Assembly: GCA_011316305.1 (NCBI GenBank)
Contig: SAUG01000048.1
Location: 496,001-560,000, forward strand
Direction of reading: 5' to 3'
DNA: 64,000 nt
Source: Rusavskia elegans
Taxonomy: Eukaryota; Ascomycota; Lecanoromycetes; Teloschistales; Teloschistaceae
Shown in pieces: positions 49,838 to 63,195 of this stretch. Numbering within the stretch: the first letter of the stretch is position 1; each line of letters opens with the position of its first letter. Below the pieces are notes generated by a model. It was not told where the DNA came from, did not search any database, and saw only the letters and a program-made list of their open reading frames with translations. The translations under genes and the position numbers were made by a program.

Positions 49838-51694
49838 CTTGGGTCGCCGTCCAGGACTTGGCCCGGATGCTTTCAGCACAAAGTGGTCGAGATAATGGAA
49901 TATATATTTCGCGGTACGTGATTTTCGGAATAGGAAGGACGATTGGACATCAAGTGATGGTGAGGTATCAGAGTTAAATTAAACACTTCTGCTTGGAAGC
50001 CATGTTTCTGCTCCGACTGACCTGTATTCAGCATTTTATTCAATCCAGTGCATTCGCGACGTGCGGCTAGGAGGCGGCTTCAGACGCACATCGAGAGGGC
50101 ATTGAACTTTCCTTATAGGCGACCCAACCATTTCGTACAGAGGGCGATTAGGAGAATTGCAATCCATTGGGTGGATTTTGACTTACCGATGTATTCGATA
50201 GGTCGGGACCGAAGAGGAAAGCCGGTGGCCTACCTCTAAGGGAGTTGTTCTATTCCAGCCCCTGTGAGGACCTCATCTACAATCGGGCATGGTATCATCC
50301 ATACTAAGAATGGCAGGCACATGAGAGCGTCATGAAAACCTCCAAATTGAATCCCAGAAGTTGGTTTGGTGACAAGTAAAACACTCACAACTAGTGATGC
50401 TCCTAGGTGGCCAAGACGAGCAGACTTAACGTCGTCCGTTTGACGATTCACTGCCTAAGGTAATGGACCTGTGAGTTCCTGTAGGCTATCGGATGCCAAC
50501 AATGGATTTGCATTTGGAATCTGCTTACTGAGATTTTTGTGCTGACATGGAAAACTGAAACGACGCGAAATAAGGTAAAATTCGCCAACAGTCGGCGAAG
50601 TCTTGACTGCTTTTGCCATCAAGCAACTTCTTCCTTTCGATGAGGACGTCTTTGTTGCTAGAGGAAAACCAATCTTGTAACCGTCAGTGTCAGCAAAATA
50701 TATACCTACAAGATCCGAGCCACCGACCTTCTCGTTCCACCATCATACAAATGGGGCATGGACCAAGCAATGCGAACAGGTGATGACTATATCAGAGGGA
50801 ATAGATGATCAGCTATACCAGTGCCATTCCAAGGCCAACAATAACTGTGCGGCAGACGTTGAAATCTCAATGTCGCTCCAAAAGCAGGATAACACCAGAT
50901 CTCACCGGGGCGAACCCCTCAACGTGATCCGAACGATGGGAATAACAATCACTATGACCATTAGCGGAAAGGTGGTTTCTAGCAGCACCTTTCGACAAAA
51001 AGTACCTACTTACTCGGATGTTCGGTCGTATTGATATGGGAATCCAAATGGATGCCTAGTTACGCGTTTGCTTCATCTTTCGATCGCCGTAGAACTGGCT
51101 TACTTAGGGAGTCACTTGAACCGTCACCTACATGATCTCCATTGTAGTGTATGTGTGACTGATGGTTTTGGCCGCATCTGACGAGCCAGCTGCGATGTAC
51201 GCCAGCTTGTTCCCGTCATTCTTAACATTCGCTTTACCTCCGATGTTGAAGGAAATTTCTTGTATGAAAAAGCAATGCGAGTTTTCGACGAGGCTCGACA
51301 GTAGCAGAATGAGTAGATTATATATTCGTATTACTATCCCGCGGTGTATTCCCAAGCACTCCGGCCACGCGAAAGTCATGTAATGGACACGTCGTTATCC
51401 CTTTCATCCCATGCTGTGTGACTCCATGACGAATTCTACGTCTTTGCCGACAAGGAAATCTGATACAACGAGACACCGCGCCATTCAGAGGTACAATGAT
51501 GAACCACCAAGAAAAACAGCATAGGAGCGAAGAAGCAAAACCGTCAACAGAATAACAGGCACCATACCCCATGGAACGGGCAAACAAAGTGTCAGACTGT
51601 CCGTGACTCAGACCGCACTCAACGAATTCCACAGCGGTACCCACTGACATTTACCTAGGACATCTCCTACATGACAGCTTTGTATAATACTCCG
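49838..51694. other. Intergenic region, nothing convincing
   Basis: 1.86 kb. A plus-strand frame at 50048-50239 is Arg-rich (RRAARRRLQTHIERAL), and one at 50687-51034 has no recognisable motif. Neither has a good start, and both may be remnants. It separates the cluster region from the housekeeping block. Confidence 0.4.
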
Positions 51695-53089
51695 TCAAGT
51701 TGCTTTCAGAGCGTCCACGGCTGCGTAAAGTTCGTTGGGGTCTTCAAACACCTGCCACACATCCCTGGGAACGTCTTTGAAGGCTTTCTCAAACCGTTCC
51801 GGGGAGTTTTTCTCTTCGTTGTTCATTTCGGCTACGTCCGTCACCTAGTTAATCTGTCAGTGATTACTCTTGGACAGTATTCCAAGTCATAGAGTTGTAG
51901 CAGAGAGTTCGCAGCTTGAATGTACGTACTTTACGTATGAAAATCTTCTTCACCCAGCCGGGGTGTTTCCGATAGATGTTGCCATAGGCCTCAGGGTCGC
52001 TTTGAGTGCTGTCGCCAACGCAGAGGACTTTACGCTTTGGTAGCCAGCCATGGACCTTATCCATCTCTCCCGTCTTGTACGCCTCGGTTCCCATGGTCAG
52101 ACTCAAGAGGAAGCCGCTCAAATCCATCCAACTGGCGTCTCGGAGTAAGATTGTACCTTGAGGATAATTGGCGTGCAAGAAAGAGCGGAGGAAGGGATAA
52201 AGATTGTAGGGAGAGGCTGAGAGGTAGAACCAGGTTGGGTTGAGAAGGGATTGGATGTGGGTGTAGAGAGCGGGCATGGAGGCGATAACCTCGGGGTCGG
52301 ACAGAAAGGTTGAGCGAAGGATTCCGACTGGAGAGGGGGTAAGGGTGACTTTGACAGTGTCGTCGATGTCTGGAAGTTTGATGTTAGCTTGTATAGGGAT
52401 GGTACTAAAGGAGGGGACGTAGATATACCAGAGATTACCAGCCAGCCCTCGGGCTCCGCAAAGGTTGTCGACATGGGGCCGATTGGGGTTAATTCTGCAT
52501 TCACGGCATCCGTCTCGACCGTTTGCCCATTGTTGTAACCGGTGCCGAAGGTAATGGTCTGCTGACTCGTCGCACTTCTCCCACCCGGCCCCAAGCGTTG
52601 CACCTTTCCACCCGGCAACTTCACTTCCACCCATCTCGCCGGAGCTACTACATCGGCAAAGGGCTGCAACCGCTTTGCAATGGTCTTCTCTCCTCTTTCT
52701 CGTTCCTCCTCACTCCCATCCTTCTTCAAGCCAATCTTATCGGCAATATCAGCCACTACTTTGCTTATATCCCTGCCGGTCTCCGTCTTAAAGAAGGCGG
52801 CGCTGAATGAGGCTTGCCAGGGTTGAGGGGAGTGAGGGTAAGGATGAATGGGGCGGTAGGCGGTATTGTCGAAGAGCCAGACGCTTTCGGTTTTGGGATC
52901 GACCGGGCCTGCGAAAGGGTTGTTTTTTCCAAGATAGGAGGAGATGTTTTGGGTGATAGGAATGGAAAAGGGCGAGCCGAGGCTCGGAAGGGTGCGCTCG
53001 GTGGATGGGAAACCCTCATTCTTGCGAGTTCGTTTGTCGCCGCGGGTTTCTTCGAACAGTTGACGGGCGCGGTCGAAAGCGCGCTGCAT
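51695..53089 (-). CDS. APP1-type phosphatidate phosphatase (416 aa)
   Basis: Three exons: 53089-52429, 52369-51930 and 51844-51695. The introns (59 and 85 bases) have CTAAC- or CTGAC-like branch sites and keep frame (417 codons with stop). The first splice assembles the catalytic motif SDIDDTVKVT (DxDxT, Asp about 221 and 223) of the App1 HAD-like domain. WFYLSASPYNLYPFL, GDSTQSDPEAYG and KIFIRKVTDVAEMN follow, all characteristic of this family. Yeast App1 dephosphorylates phosphatidate at actin and endocytic sites; the role here is inferred from that. The N-terminal 200 residues are polar, with no signal peptide. An in-frame stop lies upstream of the chosen ATG, but an unseen upstream exon is possible. 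Intact. Confidence 0.9.
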
Positions 53090-53515
53090 GATGCAGGTCG
53101 TATGCAGGATGAAGTAGGTACTCGATCACAGATATAATGAGGAATTTGAGGATGAAGCGTTACGGAGGAAAGAGGAAGCAAGAAGCAAAAGACAGACTGA
53201 CTATAACCTGCGAAGCACTGCCTACCAGTGACATGGTCATTCGTCGCTGCCTACTTGATTCAGGTCAGACGATCGACGTGACCGAGGGCGTTGGATGTCA
53301 AGCGCGGCTGAGCACGGGGCAATTTCTGCCAAGGCGGAACGACAAGGGTGGGTGGCGGACAAAGGAAAAGGGTGGAGCGGAAGTCCTCCCTACTGGGACT
53401 CTTCTGGGACAAACCCGGATTTCGGATGATCCATGTATGCACGTGTTCAAGTGATTGTAGCAGCCAGCATCCTTAGATACTCAATTATGATTCCCGTCAC
53501 AACGCCGTCAGCCGC
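53090..53515. promoter_or_regulatory. Upstream region of the APP1-type gene
   Basis: 426 bases between the phosphatase start and the GGA stop, both genes on the minus strand. It should hold the phosphatase promoter and GGA terminator. No distinct motif. Confidence 0.4.
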
Positions 53516-55944
53516 CTATATGATCCCTAGTGACGCCACTTCCCCTTGTTCCATCTTCATTTCTCCTCCCACTTTGTAACTCGCTTTCCATCGCATTTTG
53601 ACACTGTTACCTGACCCTCGGGGTACGCCGTTGATCTCGATGGGCTGTGTGATGCCGTTGGCTTGCTTGGGCTGCAATGTGCGACCCGATTGTGGTGTGA
53701 GTCGGAGGGTGTAACTCTGTCACTTCATTAGCCTTTCCGAATCGGGCAGATCATATCGTCAACCATGCTGAGTATCTTGAGAAGTGTCTCTAGTCGGAAG
53801 GAGATAAGAGCTGCCAGAGACGAGGACCCACCTTAGTCACAGCTACTTGGAAGGTATACTCGGTAATGAGCGATGAGGTATTGTTGGAATACGAGGCTAT
53901 TATTGATATCGGAGCCTCAGGCTTATCCGTCCGATTGATTCTGAACACAACCGTTACAGACGTTTTCGAGACTGTGATTTCGTTCGATGTGGGTAGGGTA
54001 GAGTTATCAGCGGGTAATGCGGAGGCGAAGTTCCAGTCGTCGTCGGTACCAGCCGAGGCACCGTTGCTCTGCTGTGGTGGCATAGGTGTTGCGGGAGTTG
54101 AGGGTTTAGGAGATGCGAAGTTGAACATAGATGGAGACGGCGCAGGGGATGGCTGTTGTGGTGGCTTGGATGCTAAGGCTGCAAAAGGGTCGGATGAGGC
54201 TGATTGAGCTTGGGGGTATGCTGGTCCAGGTGTATTTGATCGCGATGTGGAATGCGAGCTTGTGATGGAGGCGAAGGGATCGTAATTCGGTTTGCTGGAA
54301 GACGGCGCTTGCTGGTATTGAGGCGTTGGAGCTGGCGTTGGTAGTTTGGCCGAGCTTTGCTGTGTGGAAGATGAAAGTAGCGATGGGCCAGGGACATCTA
54401 CTGGATGTGTCAGGTAATTAGACGTATGCATACGCCAGGAAATGCTTACTTGTATTGGCACCAAAACCAAGTGCAATGCCCCCTGTTTGGCCAAAGGGTT
54501 TGTCTTGGAATGAGAGCCCGAGAAGATCATCTTCAAGAGACTCTCCCTTTGGTGGCGCAGAATCGGAGCTAGCTTCTGCTGCTGGATTCGATTGAACGTC
54601 GGCGTCGAAGTCGATCAGGGACAACTCGTTGTCGGCATTCTTGCCGACCCCCGTGGAGATGCCAACAGTGCCCTTTTCGATCTTCGATGCACCCGCTAGA
54701 TCGCCCTTCTTCACGAGCTTGTATCGGTCGATTGTCCGGTGTATACTATCGTTGATCTGAAGCAGTTGATTGACCGCTTCCTGATCATCCGATTCCTCTT
54801 GGCACATCTTCTGGATCTTCGGTTGGGCATTCTGCAAGGCATTTGCCAGATCCTAGAGAATATCAGCTTCGATCATTGGTTCAAGTCTCAATCGATACGT
54901 ACTTCAAACACATCGCCTTCTTCGATCTTGTCTCCATCTTTGAACTTTTGTAAGCGCTCCTCCAGTAGCCGAGCCTTCTCTTGGATTTTGGATACTTCTT
55001 CCGCTGCCTTGGCTCTATAGTCCGTCTTATGTTTGGTATCGTAGCCTGCCATCACCTTCATCAAGCGGTTCGCTTCTTGTAGGTCCTCCGGTCCGCCACG
55101 TCGGATGAGCTCTTGTAGTTTGGCAGACTGCGCCGCCTTTTCTTCCTCTTCCATCTCATCGGCAGATTGAAGGTTCTGCAGAGGTTAGTATAGCCAACCC
55201 TACAATCTCTGCCTGGGAGAGTCGTACATCACTGGGGTTCAATACAGCGGCATCCTCCCGCCGAACCTGAGGAAAGACGTAGCGCTTGTGGCTCAGCAAT
55301 CGGTGCATATCCCGGATGAAACCCAAATCTTCTTTGTAACGGGATGTCTCACATATTGTCATCCTCCATTCTTCGATTGCCTCTAGTATTTTCATCTGAA
55401 CGCGCGAGGGCCGTGTGGGTGGTCTTTCAGGAAAGCGACGGACGAGCTCATTGAGAAAATCTTTGGTACTGATCTGGAGATGGAAAGGATATCCGCAGTT
55501 CTTGACGCAAATATCCAGAAGCTACCAGCCGTCAGAGATGCCACACAGTCAAAACTTAGTATGGGTGTGCCGTACCGACAATGCAAGTAGGGAGACATTG
55601 AAGTCTCGATTATTAACGTAGTTCACAATAGCAATTGCCGCTTCGCGAGGTCTGGTCCCATGTCAAGCTGTGTGCACAAGTCCTACTTTGGGACGCATTG
55701 TCGCAGCTTACGCATTGCCTTTCTTTGAGTTGATGAGATCGGAGATTTGCAGGTTGAGTGCGAGATTGGGCTCGAAATTCTGCTGCGGATCGACGGCATT
55801 CTCTGGAATGAAGTCAGTTCTCGAGCTTTAGACTCGAGACAAGGAAGTGTTAATACGTATGTAGCGTTGCAGAGGAGTCAAGGCCGGTTCCCCCCAGGCT
55901 CCAAAGCGATCCCTTGTCGCATACCGCGCCGAGGCGGCCTCCAT
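53516..55944 (-). CDS. GGA-type clathrin adaptor (VHS-GAT-GAE), 664 aa
   Basis: Eight exons: 55944-55857, 55802-55712, 55651-55576, 55521-55228, 55175-54903, 54852-54450, 54400-53832 and 53716-53516. Seven canonical introns (48 to 115 bases) give exactly 665 codons with stop. The VHS domain (about 25-165) shows NFEPNLALNLQISDLIN, LLDICVKNCGYPFHLQIS and LGFIRDMHRL. The GAT domain (about 190-330) shows KLQELIRRGGPEDLQEANRL and ALQNAQPKIQKMCQEESDD. A Ser/Pro/Gln-rich hinge (about 340-530) carries the acidic LIDFD and DDLLGL clathrin/adaptor-type motifs. The C-terminal GAE ear (about 545-664) ends VASLGII. GGAs sort cargo at the trans-Golgi with Arf and clathrin. Divergently placed with TSR3. Fully intact. 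Confidence 0.95.
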
Positions 55945-56278
55945 GGCTCCAAAGCACTATCCGATAGGGAGACAAGCACGCCTCAGTCTGTCGTCCCAAC
56001 CTTTGCCGCCGAAAATGAGAAATAATAGATGTCAAATGTTAGTTGCGGAGTCGAAAGAAGTTCAATCGCAATGACAGTGCGGCTGGCTGTGTGGCTCGTG
56101 CGTTTCTGCGGCCCGCCTTTTTAGCTTTCAGATGCACATCATCGTCAGACATCGAGACCCGAATACGCGTTGTCTGGATGTTCTGATCGTTGAATTGATT
56201 TCATTCATCTCATAAGTACTTCTCCATCCTACTGCTGGGCGGGTATCATCTTGATCTGTACCTGTACCCTAGCCCCTC
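55945..56278. promoter_or_regulatory. Divergent promoter, GGA and TSR3
   Basis: 334 bases separate the two start codons. Contains CGATTGAAC and T-rich stretches but no certain TATA box. Short shared promoters are common for fungal housekeeping pairs. Confidence 0.5.
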
Positions 56279-57509
56279 ATGGTTCGACATAAGAAGGACA
56301 ACTTCTCCAAGAATCGCCGCGGACACGCCACCCCTCGTCATCGTCCGGCTCGTGAGATTCCTACCGAAGATGGCGAGTCCGTTCCCCAAAGACCACCATT
56401 CAAAGCCGCATGCTGGGATCTCGAGCACTGTGACCCCAAAAGATGCTCTGGAAAACGGTTGATGCATTTTGGTATGATGCGTGAGCTCTCTGTTGGTCAG
56501 AAGTTTCAGGGCGTCGTGATCTCGTAAGAGCCCAGCACAAACTTCCCGTACTTGTCCACAATTTTCATCCCTATCTTCATATACTAGCAGCTGATGTCTG
56601 GCTAGTCCTAATGCTAAGACCTTAATCTCGCCTCTGGATGCCCCTCTCCTCGAAACGTATGGCGCTGCTGTTGTGGAATGCTCCTGGGTCCGCATTTCCG
56701 AAGTCCCCTGGTCCAAGATAGGCGGCAAGCATGAACGTATTCTCCCCTACCTCGTCGCCGCAAATCCTACCAATTACGGGCGGCCATGGCGGCTCAATTG
56801 CGCCGAAGCACTAGCTGCAACATTCTTCATTCTCGGGCACGAAGACTGGTCAGAATATGTGTTACAGCACTTCTCGTACGGAAGACCGTTCTTGGAGATC
56901 AATGCGCAGGTACTGAAAAGGTATGCAGCTTGCAAGGATGAGAAGGAGGTGAAGGAATGTGAAAAGCAGTGGCTGGAGAAGATCGAGAGGGAATACAAAA
57001 ACAGTCGTGATGGTGCAGGAGTTGAGGGCGATGTGTGGGAGGGTGGCAATATGAATAGAAGAGAGGTCTTGGATTCGGATGATGAGGATAGTGACGATGA
57101 CGATGGGTCGGAGAACGACAAGGATAAAAAGGCCGAAGGAGAGGGTGGAGTGAGTGTTCGGACGTACTCGCTGGACATGCCTGAATCTGGAGATGAGGAT
57201 GATGAACAAGAGATGGCTGAGCTACGGAGAAAAGTGCTCGCTTCAAAGCCGTTCTCCAATCCTTCCTCAGACCAAAAGCCAACACCGCAACGAATATCAC
57301 CACCCGCGCCAAGCCATGTGGAATCTTCAGACGATGCCGAGTCTGGTTCTGATGTTGACGACAATACTGCATTTGATAACATCATTGATGCTACGCCGGT
57401 CACAGATCGAACAGGGATACAAGCGAAGCAACGACTGAAGAACCACAATCCTCAGAAAATCAGCGCTTCGTTCTCGAGAGAACAGGTCTCTGCGCCGAAA
57501 AAGTGGTGA
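56279..57509 (+). CDS. TSR3: 18S rRNA aminocarboxypropyltransferase Tsr3 (382 aa)
   Basis: Exon 1 is 56279-56523 and exon 2 is 56606-57509, with an 82-base intron between them and frame kept (383 codons with stop). Tsr3 transfers the aminocarboxypropyl group of SAM to the hypermodified pseudouridine of 18S rRNA during late 40S maturation in the cytoplasm. Visible motifs are CWDLEHCDPKRCSGKRL, the splice-spanning SPNAKTLISPLDAPLL, VVECSWVRISEVPW, ILPYLVAANPTNYGRPWRL, and LNCAEALAATFFILG. The C-terminal half is a long acidic, serine-rich tail (SDDEDSDDDDGSEND), as in other fungal Tsr3 proteins. Intact although only about 230 bases from the right RIP compartment. Confidence 0.95.
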
Positions 57510-60050
57510 ACACTACTTATATAGAGTTGGTACTTCAAAATTCGTTGGAGTCGTCTAGACACTCGACTTCTAGGCTGCGACAAGGAGACTTGACTTGGGT
57601 CAACTCATTGGTAGGCCACAAAGAAAGCCAAAATCGTCAATCATCCATTGTTGTGCATGTTGGTTCAACATACTGCAACCCAAGAGCCGAAGCCTGAACC
57701 CATAAGTATATGAGTAGCATGTCTTGACATATGTTGCGAAAACTAAAGTAAAAGGGGTAATAATTATCTCGGATAACGCTACCTTCCGAAGCGGGTAATA
57801 AGTTATATATAAGGTAGTATCTTTAGCGGAACGTCTAGGTAGATTTAGTATTTTTTCGTATAATTTTATTTCGCGTTACTATTTTAAAGTTATTATTTTC
57901 GGTCGTAATTAGAAATAATTCTGAATTATTATATTTTATTAAAATTTAAAAAAAAAAAGTTAATCTAGCCCGGATAACGTTACTAAACGGAATTATACGA
58001 AAAATATACTTTAGTTATTAAAAAATATACGTCCGAATAAAAGATCGTAAAATTAAATTACGGTCGTAATATTTTAAACGTCTATAGACGTAGAAATTCT
58101 AGACCGACTTTGATTTAAAAGATTAAAACAATATTAAAAATATAAAATTATTTTAAATTATCAGCGAAATTTAGTTTCCAATTCAGCTAGCGTCCGATAG
58201 TTTAATTAATCTAAAATAAAAATAATAATAAAACAAATTTTTTTCTATATTTGACTTTAGTTGCCGCGCGTCTAACAGCCGCGTACAAAGTCTAATCTGT
58301 AAATTTTTATTTCAGTATTTAGATTACCTGGCGCTAGTCGTTTTGGCAAGTAAATCTCGTAGAAAATTTAAAAAAAATTATATAGATTTACGGAAAATAA
58401 TATTAAAAAATCAAAATATACGCTAAATATTAGCGTCCGGAGACGAGATTTAATATATTTTTAAATTATATAGTAAAATAAAAATTTTTTCTATCTTTTT
58501 TACGTTTAAACGACTAATTTATATCTATTTAAAATTTAAATTCGTATAAATTAAAGCTATATATATATAATTTCCGTTAATTTTCTTTCTATTTATTAAA
58601 TCTATTTCGTCGACTAGTAAGTTTAGATATTAATCTATTTATAATAGAGCTAGAAATAGTATAATATTATCTTTACTATCGGTTTTATATAAAATATAAT
58701 AAATGAATTTAAAAAAAAATCCAAAAATATAGATAAAATTTTAACGCTAAATCTATTTTAGAATTCGAATTTATTATCGATAATTTTTATTTCGGCCGGT
58801 CGAAAACTATAGAAAAATAATAAAAGATAATATTTATTTATAAAATAGAAAATAGTAATAGAAATAAATATAATTTTTTTTTCTATAACGATAATATACG
58901 CCGAAAAGATTTCTAAATCGATTATTTAACGAATTATAAAATTTTATAGTTTTAATATCTATAAACGAATAGTAAAATCTATTTTAAATAACGTAATAAA
59001 AACGGCGCGTTTAAAATTTATTTTTATATATATTTATTAGATTTTAGAAAAATAGAAAAAATATTATTTAATCGGATAAAACCAGCGTTATTTTAGACGT
59101 TCGATAAAATAAAATTAGAATTTAGTATAAAATAAATAAATTAATTGAACCAGCTATTATATACCGCCGATAGAGAAATATTATAAAATTTATATTATAG
59201 AATTATTTTTTATATAGTAAAAAAGAAACCGCGATTAAACGTAAAAAAACGAATAATATACTATAGAAAACTGACGATACTATAGAATCTGTTACTAGTT
59301 TTAACAAGTAATTAACTATCGAATTATAATAAATAGATTTTCGTAACTTAAATAGAATACAGCTAATATAACGCTAGATTAAAGAAAATAGTAAAACGGT
59401 AAAAAAAAAAGATAGAAGTAACTAGTAGAAATACTAGAAAAAGATTCTAATTTCTAAATTTATTTTTTTCGTCTAGAAATATATAAAAAATCGTTCTAAT
59501 ATATTTATTTAAAAGGATAACACTTCTATATTTAATTTAAAATATAAAAATAAAATTTTAAAAATATCGGAATTTAAAAATTTCTATAGATTAGAAATTT
59601 ATCTAATTATAACTAAATCGAATTTTACTAGCTTTAAATAAAGCGAAAGACTATTAAATTCGATATTCCGAAAATAAAAAATAAAATTAAACGTCAATAG
59701 AACTATTACTAGCTTAATTAATTAATTTAAAAAACGAATTCAAGATTAAATTAAACGGATACCGCGTTATATATAGAAAATTATCCGTTTAAAAAACGAT
59801 ATTAAATATCGTAAAAACCGTAAATTCAAAAAAAGTTCGGATATTAGGCCGTATAATTTCAGATATCGAAAGTTATATTATAGATAGATAAAATTAAAAA
59901 AGATAAATATAAATTAATTAATATACAGATTTCGTTATATATAACGATTTTGAATTTTTATAGAATTTCTATAAATACTAGCACTAGCGTTTTAACGATA
60001 TTTTGAATTTTTAATACCATTTTTCGTAGTATTATTTTTGTAAAATAGAT

Positions 60051-61639
60051 GTATTTCTAGAGCAATATACGATTATAGACCAGACGAAAGATATATTATA
60101 AAACTAGTTAATATTCTAGAAAAACTAGACTAGCCTAGTAATAAAGGAAAAAAAAAATAGAAAAAAATCGAAAGCCGATACGCTAGTAATATTCTAGCGA
60201 CTGGACGATAAATTTCGTTTCTAAACGTTCTAACTATATTTCTAAAATCAATATAACGTATTTAATATTTTATAATTACCTTTTTTTTTTTTAATAATAT
60301 CGTTTTCGATATTATATTATATCTGTTTATATATTTATAGTATTTATTAAATAAATCTATAAACTATATAATTATTTATATAGATTAAAAAAAGTAAAAA
60401 AAAAGTTATTTTTTAACTATTATTATAATATATTTTATCTTTAAATTGTTCTATTTTAGTTATATCGATATAAATTAGTATAAAGTTAAAAAATAAATTT
60501 AAAAAGATAATATTACTAGAATTCGAAAATCGAATCTAGATTTCTTAAATCTAATAAAATATAATTATAATTACGATTAGAATTGCTAACCGCTATATTA
60601 TAGTATCGGCTAAATTAATATTATAACTTTATTTTAATTTATATATTTAAAAGAATATACTATATCTATAGATGTATACTACGTCCGCGTATCTATAAAC
60701 GTACGGTTTATAGATAATATTAGATAAAAGTTTTTATAAATATAATTAAATCCGAATCTAATTTATATATAAAACGATTTTAAATAGTAAATAAATATTT
60801 AAAACGATACGATTTCGACGCGCTAGCGATAATATAGTAATACTTTATTTTATAGAAATTCTAATTTTCTATAATTTATTTATATAAATATATTTTTCGG
60901 TTATTTAAATTTTTTATCTTTATATATATAGTTAAATTTTTTTTACTATATACTAAAAATTTCTATTATATAAAAAGCCGTTATAAAGATATAGATCGCT
61001 TCCGATTAGTTTTTAAATATACTAAAAACTATTTTATAAATATATTTTTTCAATATAAAAAAAATCGGAAAAGTTTATCTAATTATAAAATAGTATAAAT
61101 TCTTTTAATATATTAGTTTAAAGATAACTATAATAGATATTTTACTCTTTTAATTTAACTATAAAATAAATAATAAATACGTACTGGTTTACGGTTTAGA
61201 ATAAAAAAGAAATCTTTTTTAATAACTATAAATTTATAAAAAAGTTTATTTTAAAGATTTTAAAATTTATTAAATATATTCTAGTTTTAAAAATAATATT
61301 ATATAATTTTAAATAGATATCTAGAATCATTAATCATTTCGCGAAAACGTTAAATTCTATTTTTAAAAATTTAAATACTTATAAATACGTTAACTAAAAT
61401 CTAGTTCGAAATAATAAAGTTATATAAACTAAATTAAATATTCTAGAATATTAATATTATAAATATAAAGTATTACGGGCTATTATTATTTCTAGTTTTT
61501 TTTTTAAAATTTCGGTTTACCGTATAGTTTCATTTTATATTTATCGTCTTGATTTATTTTGTATTATTAAAGTTCCGTCTTACTAGTAGTATTTAAATCT
61601 CTATTTTTTAGAATAGATATTACTAGTTATAAGGTAGAG
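60051..61639 (+). repeat. 1.59 kb repeat unit, copy 1
   Basis: Direct copy of the DNA starting at 61640, offset 1589 bases. Shared landmarks are GTATTTCTAGA, CGATTATAGACCAGACGAAAG, CGATACGCTAG and CTAAACGTTCTAA. Differences are mainly transitions. It lacks intact frames and is more degraded than copy 2. Confidence 0.7.
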
Positions 61640-63195
61640 GTATTTCTAGAATAGTATACGATTATAGACCAGACGAAAGTATATATTATAGAACTAATTT
61701 ATATTCTAGAAGGACTAGGATATAGCCTAGTAATAAATAAAAAAGAGAAAGCGGGAAAGGATCGAAATCCGATACGCTAGCGACGTTCTAGCGACTAGAC
61801 GGTAAGCTTTGTTTCTAAACGTTCTAATTATATTTTTAGAGTTTATATAATACTTTTAGCGCTTTATAATTACCCTTCTTTTAATAATATTATTTCCGAT
61901 ATTATACTATATCTATCTATATATTTATAGTATTTATTAAATATATCTATTAACTTTATAGTCAGCTATAAAAATTATAAAAGGTTAAAAAAAAAGAATT
62001 ATTCTTTAACTATTATTATAATAGATTTCTATCTATATATAATTATACTTTAGTTATATAAATATATATTAGAATAAAGTTAAAAAAAGATAACGCTACT
62101 ATAAATCGAATATAGATTTTCTAGAATTTATAATATAATCCGAAGCGTATTACTACTATACTATAGTACCGACTAAATTAATACTATAACTTTATTCTAT
62201 TATATATATTTAAAGGACTATATTATATCTTTAGATATATATTATATCTCTATATCTATACGTATATAGTTTATAAATAATATCAAATAAAAGTTCTAAT
62301 AAATATAATTAAACCCGAACCTAATATAAATATTCGAAGATTTTAAATATTAAATAAATACTCGAAACGATATAGTTCCGATATTCTAGTAATAATATAG
62401 TAATATTTTACTTTATAGAAATTTTGATTTCCTATAATTTATTTACTTAAATATTTCTTTTTTATTTATATAAGTTTTCTATCTATTATATATATAAATA
62501 TATCTTAACTTCTATATATTAGATATTTTTAATACGCTATAAGTAATAGGGATTCTATTATTTATTTATATTCTATTTTTAAATATACGAAAGATTATTT
62601 TACTAATATCTACGAGAAATACTATAAAGATAGAAAAGAGTTTTCAGATTATAAAATTATATAGCTACCTTAATTATACTACTTTAAAGCTAATATAATA
62701 GATATTGTATATTTTTAATACGGCTGTCTATTAAATAATTAGCGCCTGCCAATTTATAATACTAAATAATAAAAAGCTATCTTTTAATAATTATAAAGTT
62801 ATAAGAAAATTCGATATAGATATTATAAATATTTTTAAATATATTTCGGTATTAGATACGATACTATATAATCTAATTTAGAAGTCGGATAATTTTAAAT
62901 ACTTTATAGAAATTTTAAATTTAATTCTATAACGCCTAGATATATATAAATATACGAATAAAAATTTAATTAGAAAAAATATAGCTATATAAAATAGAAT
63001 AGTAATTCTAGAAGCCGAAATTAGAAATTTAAAGTTTTAATATCTTTTAGATAGATCTTTTTCTCCCGGCTTTAGCTTTCTACGCGGGTTTTTATTTTTA
63101 CTATTACTATTTATTTATCGCTCGTATTATGAAAGCTCTATCCTACTAGTAGTATCTAGACCTCTATCTTTTAAAGTAGATACTACTAGTACCCC
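61640..63195 (+). repeat. 1.59 kb repeat unit, copy 2, with coding remnant
   Basis: Adjacent copy in the same orientation. Near 62950-63045 the plus strand reads YTNKNLIRKNIAI, stop, NRIVILEAEIRNLKF, a transposase-like basic/leucine-rich C-terminus interrupted by a TAA. Similarity to copy 1 ends around 63195. Element class not determined; the C-terminal texture would suit a pogo/Fot1-type transposase, but this is a guess. Confidence 0.6.

Noticed and set aside
52523..53137. Plus-strand open frames over the phosphatase gene
   Set aside because: The minus strand has the conserved catalytic motif and consistent splicing. The plus frames are shadows.
56774..57448. Long minus-strand open frame opposite TSR3
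   Set aside because: Its serine runs are the antisense of the acidic GAT/GAC-rich Tsr3 tail. It is a shadow frame.
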